From the NCBI GenBank assembly GCA_037440525.1, contig JBBITW010000136.1, forward strand, positions 1 through 9,900: a stretch of 9,900 nucleotides of DNA, written 5' to 3'. Each line of letters begins with the position of its first letter. The stretch's first letter is position 1. The notes under the pieces are model-generated. The model saw only the letters and a list, made by a program, of their open reading frames with translations, ran no database searches and was not told where the DNA came from. Positions 7,450 through 9,900 of this stretch are shown here, piece by piece. The DNA is from JBBITW01 sp037440525. GTDB lineage: Bacteria > Desulfobacterota > BSN033 > UBA1163. The position numbers were made by a program, and so were the translations under genes.

Positions 7450-7670
7450 CTAAATTGGGCGATTCCAGATTGTCATTGCGAGGCAATCTCTCCAAAATTG
7501 TCATTCCGAGCGGAGCGAGGAATCTGTGAGATTGCCACGCCCTTCGGGCTCGCAACGACTTCTTCGGATTACTACGCACCCTTTGGGTGCTCGCAATGAC
7601 TGATAAATATCCGCTCAAAGCGGATCCGCCTTTGGTGGAAAGGCTTTTGGCAAAAAATCGCTCAATTTAG
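7450..7670 (+). repeat. 221-bp palindromic repeat element with 15-bp terminal inverted repeats
   Basis: The ends are CTAAATTGGGCGATT (7450-7464) and AATCGCTCAATTTAG (7656-7670), inverted repeats with one mismatch. Inside are four copies of a GTCATTGCGAG-like 11-mer, two direct (7472, 7500) and two inverted (7549, 7590). Four perfect short hairpins follow: GCCC/GGGC (7539-7549), GCACCC/GGGTGC (7576-7590), ATCCGCT/AGCGGAT (7609-7625) and GCCTTT/AAAGGC (7628-7644). A second, inverted copy begins at the left window edge. There is no coding content; the 74-codon reading frame across it is a by-product. It lies downstream of the kinase stop, so its hairpins would form in the kinase mRNA tail and could stop or stabilise it. 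No clear target-site duplication was seen. Confidence 0.8.
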
Positions 7671-7706
7671 GTAAAAATAATATTTAAGCTTACCTGAACT
7701 TTATCT

Positions 7707-9512
7707 TCATTCTCGAACAAGAGGAAACATTACACGAAAGGTGGTCATGCCTTCCCCTGTTTCGACATCAATCCTACCACCCATCCTTTTAACCAATCGA
7801 GTGGTAATGTGAAGCCCTCTACCCCTCCCTTCACCAAGGAGATATCGCTCTTTGTCCTCCTCAGAAATCTGTCCAGTGTTGATGATTTCGACAACTGCCC
7901 AACCATCCTTCTGATAAGACCGTATGGAGATGTTTCCTCCCTCGGCTGGAAGGGCGTTTGATGCGTTATTAAGGAGATTATCCAGAACCCTTTCTATATG
8001 TAATGGGTAACACCTTATCCATAATGATTGTTTAAAACTCTCATCGATCAGACGGACGTTCTCTCTTTTTAATTCTCTCAAGGTCTCTTCGTTGATCATG
8101 AACCTCTTGTGAAGTTTTTCAGTAAGATCAACAATTTCTTCCCTGCCCTCTCCATGGAGGGTTAAAGCAAGTTCCTGAATACGGGAGGTCTCCTTTAAAA
8201 TAATATCCAGAGCCTGATCAATCTTCTCTTTCTTAGCAGGATATTCTCCATCGGCAAGTATCTTTTGGATACGTTTAGCAAACCCCGCAGTAGCAATTGC
8301 AGGATTTTTAAAGTCGTGGAGTATATCATCCATCTTCTCCAGTCTAAGTCCCTTCATCAACTCTTTACCCAAAAAGGTAAAAATCTCAATCTCTTCTTCT
8401 GTAAATCGCTTATGGTAGGCTTGAGCGTCGAAAGCGAGAAAATATTGAACAACCTCCTCAACCTTGAGAGGAATATAGAGGACGGAGTGGATCTGTTGAG
8501 TTTCGAGAAATCTTTTAAGGTCAGGAGGAAGTAGAAGGCTATTCTGTGGATTGTCGATAAGGATATAGTTTGGAAAGATCTTCTCATTTTCAAATTCACC
8601 AAAAGGACCTTTTTGATGCACAATAGCTTTAATATAAGGTTCCTTTTCCACTTCGAAGACCTTCCCGATTCCATGGTGAACCTCTGGATAGCCTGCCTCA
8701 AGGACTACATGCGCTCGGTCCTCTGTTACAGAAAAGAGTGCACATCTCTGTATCCTCATTATATCCGCCAGCTCAGGTATCACAAGATTGAAGACATCCT
8801 TCATCTTTATCCCTTCACGTCTTCCAAGTTTAAGAAATATCTGTTCAACGATCTTATCCTTTGTGACGTTCAATTTCTGGAGATCCATAATCCTTTTGCG
8901 GGCAATGACATAGCTTACCCTTCTCGAAAGCATCTCTGCAATCTTGACCTCAAGAGGTGTAAAGACCTTATCCTCCTGGCTGAAATATATCTGCAGGCAC
9001 CCTTCTGTATCCAAATCCTTTAAAGAGAAACGGGGGATCAGGATCGGGACAGCAAGCATCGAATGAACTCCATATTTTTGCATCTTCTCCTTATTTTTAT
9101 ATTTCTCCTCTTTTAAGATATTTGGAACGAAATAACTTTTATGGGATTTTACTACTTCCCCTGCAATTGTATCTTCAAAAGGGATTGCCTCTTGCCTTTC
9201 TCCTATAAGTTTTGGATAAGATCCAAAGGAGATCATTTCTCCCCTTGCGGGATCATAAATCCTGATGCTCGAAGCCTCTGCATTGAGAAAAACCACAACA
9301 TTTTTTGCCATTGCTTCGAGTATCTCTTGTTCTGTGAGATTTGGATTTATTTCAAGTATGCTTTCCGCCTGTGTGATCACCTGGTCCATATAATGATACA
9401 GGACCTCATCCCTAACAATATTTACGATAATTACTGCCTCATCGAAGGAAAGATGGCATCCCTTCTTTCCTAACTGTAAAATAACGGATTCAATTAGTTT
9501 CTGATCTACCAT
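7707..9512 (-). CDS. Soluble GAF-GAF sensor histidine kinase
   Basis: Cytoplasmic two-component sensor kinase with no membrane segment. Numbered from the 9512 start (601 aa): N-terminal helical region 1-55, GAF-like domain about 56-206, second GAF-like domain about 236-390, HisKA dimer helices from 393 with the phospho-acceptor His399 in HDFKNP, and a GHKL ATPase domain about 495-601. The N-box LDNLLNNASNAL (510-521) is canonical and the G2 box reads GEGRGRGLHI (560-569). The G1 box reads NTGQIS (545-550) instead of DxGxG, with Asn in place of the adenine-binding Asp. No receiver domain or cognate regulator is in the window. ATG 9512 is preferred: AGGA lies 4 nt upstream and the promoter leaves almost no leader for ATG 9524. 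If 9524 is used the product has 605 residues. The ligand and target are unknown. Confidence 0.88.
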   Translation of the reverse strand: MVDQKLIESVILQLGKKGCHLSFDEAVIIVNIVRDEVLYHYMDQVITQAESILEINPNLTEQEILEAMAKNVVVFLNAEASSIRIYDPARGEMISFGSYPKLIGERQEAIPFEDTIAGEVVKSHKSYFVPNILKEEKYKNKEKMQKYGVHSMLAVPILIPRFSLKDLDTEGCLQIYFSQEDKVFTPLEVKIAEMLSRRVSYVIARKRIMDLQKLNVTKDKIVEQIFLKLGRREGIKMKDVFNLVIPELADIMRIQRCALFSVTEDRAHVVLEAGYPEVHHGIGKVFEVEKEPYIKAIVHQKGPFGEFENEKIFPNYILIDNPQNSLLLPPDLKRFLETQQIHSVLYIPLKVEEVVQYFLAFDAQAYHKRFTEEEIEIFTFLGKELMKGLRLEKMDDILHDFKNPAIATAGFAKRIQKILADGEYPAKKEKIDQALDIILKETSRIQELALTLHGEGREEIVDLTEKLHKRFMINEETLRELKRENVRLIDESFKQSLWIRCYPLHIERVLDNLLNNASNALPAEGGNISIRSYQKDGWAVVEIINTGQISEEDKERYLLGEGRGRGLHITTRLVKRMGGRIDVETGEGMTTFRVMFPLVRE

Positions 9513-9532
9513 CACATCCTGCATATTTTAAT

Positions 9533-9560
9533 ATTATAGACCTTTTAAGTAATGTGTCAA
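9533..9560 (-). promoter_or_regulatory. Near-perfect sigma70 promoter of the kinase gene
   Basis: On the - strand TTGACA (9560-9555) and TATAAT (9538-9533) are both full consensus hexamers, 16 bp apart. Transcription should begin near 9526, only about 2 nt before ATG 9524 and about 14 nt before ATG 9512. This is the strongest promoter-like sequence in the window. Confidence 0.8.
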
Positions 9561-9595
9561 TATAAATCGTGAGATTCTCATAGCCCATCACTTAA
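9545..9595. promoter_or_regulatory. Paired inverted sites at the kinase promoter
   Basis: TTAAGTAATG (9545-9554) lies in the spacer between -35 and -10, and CATCACTTAA (9586-9595) is its inverted partner with 9 of 10 bases matching. Their centres are 41 bp apart, about four helical turns. Between them is a further palindrome, TGAGATTCTCA (9570-9580). The arrangement would suit a repressor or autoregulator contacting two sites, but no known binding motif was recognised. Confidence 0.4.
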
Positions 9596-9615
9596 ACGGG
9601 GCTTAGTTAATAGAC

Positions 9616-9784
9616 CTGGCAGGAATATCTTCGAAAATCTTATAAAGCGGACGATTTGAATTTTTTGGGTAATGATAACAAAATGACAGATATAGCTGCC
9701 CTTTACTCCTTTCGTTCATCTCTTCTTAGTTTAGAGGGCATTCTAAGGTTACCGCTATAAGATTTTCTCAGACATCCCTGCCAG
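9616..9784. mobile_element. 169-bp MITE-like element with about 33-bp terminal inverted repeats
   Basis: The left end 9616-9650 and right end 9752-9784 are inverted copies. Both start CTGGCAGG and share a GAAAATCTTAT core and AGCGG; 29 of 33 bases match, with one 2-nt gap. The 101-bp interior has no reading frame of note but holds a small TGCCCT/AGGGCA stem. TTAA occurs on both sides (9607-9610 and 9789-9792) at similar distances from the ends. A non-autonomous inverted-repeat element fits best. A structured RNA or a solo IS deletion derivative are alternatives. A transposase remnant begins 17 bp after its right end. Confidence 0.7.
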
Positions 9785-9801
9785 ATCATTAAATTTCCTG
9801 C

Positions 9802-9900
9802 TTCAATGAGGTAGAAGTGGAGTGAGGAGAAAGTATGGGACAGAGGTGATGTGTTCTTTGAGGAATCTGGTCATAAGCCTTATCAGAATTGATGGAAGGT
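9802..9900 (+). pseudogene. C-terminal remnant of an ISAs1-like transposase, running off the window
   Basis: From 9813 the frame reads RSGVRRKYGTEVMCSLRNL and continues VISLIRIDGR to the edge. This matches the conserved C-terminal pattern of ISAs1-type DDE transposases (EDRSxVRxGxxPxVMaxLRNLaIsLLRLxG). The expected preceding residues FNED are visible at 9802-9812 in another frame (TTC AAT GAG G), so one base appears lost and the reading frame is broken. In the 9813 frame a stop (TGA, 9807-9809) lies just upstream. The N-terminal part is missing and its place is taken by the inverted-repeat element. The family assignment comes from memory of the motif and needs a database search. Continuation is expected right of the window. 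Confidence 0.6.

Noticed and set aside
7394..7618. 74-codon ORF on the - strand between the MFS and kinase genes
   Set aside because: It lies almost wholly inside the interspersed repeat and its product has the LPRNDN-type composition typical of translated GTCATTGCGAG repeats.
7449..7670. CRISPR array
   Set aside because: The 11-mer copies are unevenly spaced and in both orientations, with no uniform spacers and no cas genes.
8613..9023. 136-codon ORF on the + strand opposite the kinase gene
   Set aside because: It is fully antisense to a clear GAF/histidine-kinase frame, has no ribosome site and shows no family pattern.
9141..9473. 110-codon ORF on the + strand opposite the kinase N-terminus
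   Set aside because: It is a shadow of the kinase coding frame with Cys/Phe-rich composition and no supporting start signal.
9849..9900. New gene starting at ATG 9849 after GAGGTG
   Set aside because: The same frame is open upstream and matches the transposase tail, so this ATG is an internal Met of the remnant.

Overview
The window is about 9.9 kb of AT-rich bacterial DNA (GC near 40% by eye). It suggests an anaerobic or respiratory Gram-negative bacterium, perhaps Desulfobacterota or Nitrospirota. The reasons are an eight-haem c-type cytochrome, an ADP-forming acyl-CoA synthetase alpha subunit, a Tat-exported DUF362 protein and interspersed GTCATTGCGAG-type repeats. No marker gene fixes the taxonomy, so this is inference.

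Layout. Positions 1-81 hold the end of a repeat that runs off the left edge. From about 251 to 6002 five genes run on the + strand with short gaps (34-98 bp): an octahaem cytochrome c, an orphan acyl-CoA synthetase (NDP-forming) alpha subunit, a small three-helix membrane protein, an exported DUF6599-family protein and a Tat-signal DUF362 protein. A UMF1/Atg22-type MFS transporter on the - strand (5999-7312) meets the last of these tail to tail, with a 4-bp overlap. The gap 7313-7706 contains a 221-bp palindrome-rich repeat element, inverted relative to the copy at the left edge. A soluble GAF-GAF histidine kinase on the - strand (7707-9512/9524) follows, with a near-perfect sigma70 promoter. 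The last 290 bp hold a 169-bp element with roughly 33-bp terminal inverted repeats. Directly after it lies a frameshifted C-terminal remnant of an ISAs1-like transposase that runs off the right edge.

How it may work together. Three of the five + strand proteins look exported or anchored (cytochrome, DUF6599, DUF362) and one is an integral membrane protein. The block could therefore be an envelope redox module of unknown substrate, with the CoA-ligase alpha subunit as its cytoplasmic member. This is inferred from context; no substrate can be read from the sequence. No tRNA, rRNA, CRISPR array or known defence or toxin system was seen. The most unusual features are the uncharacterised cytochrome/DUF6599/DUF362 cluster and the two different short inverted-repeat elements near the kinase.
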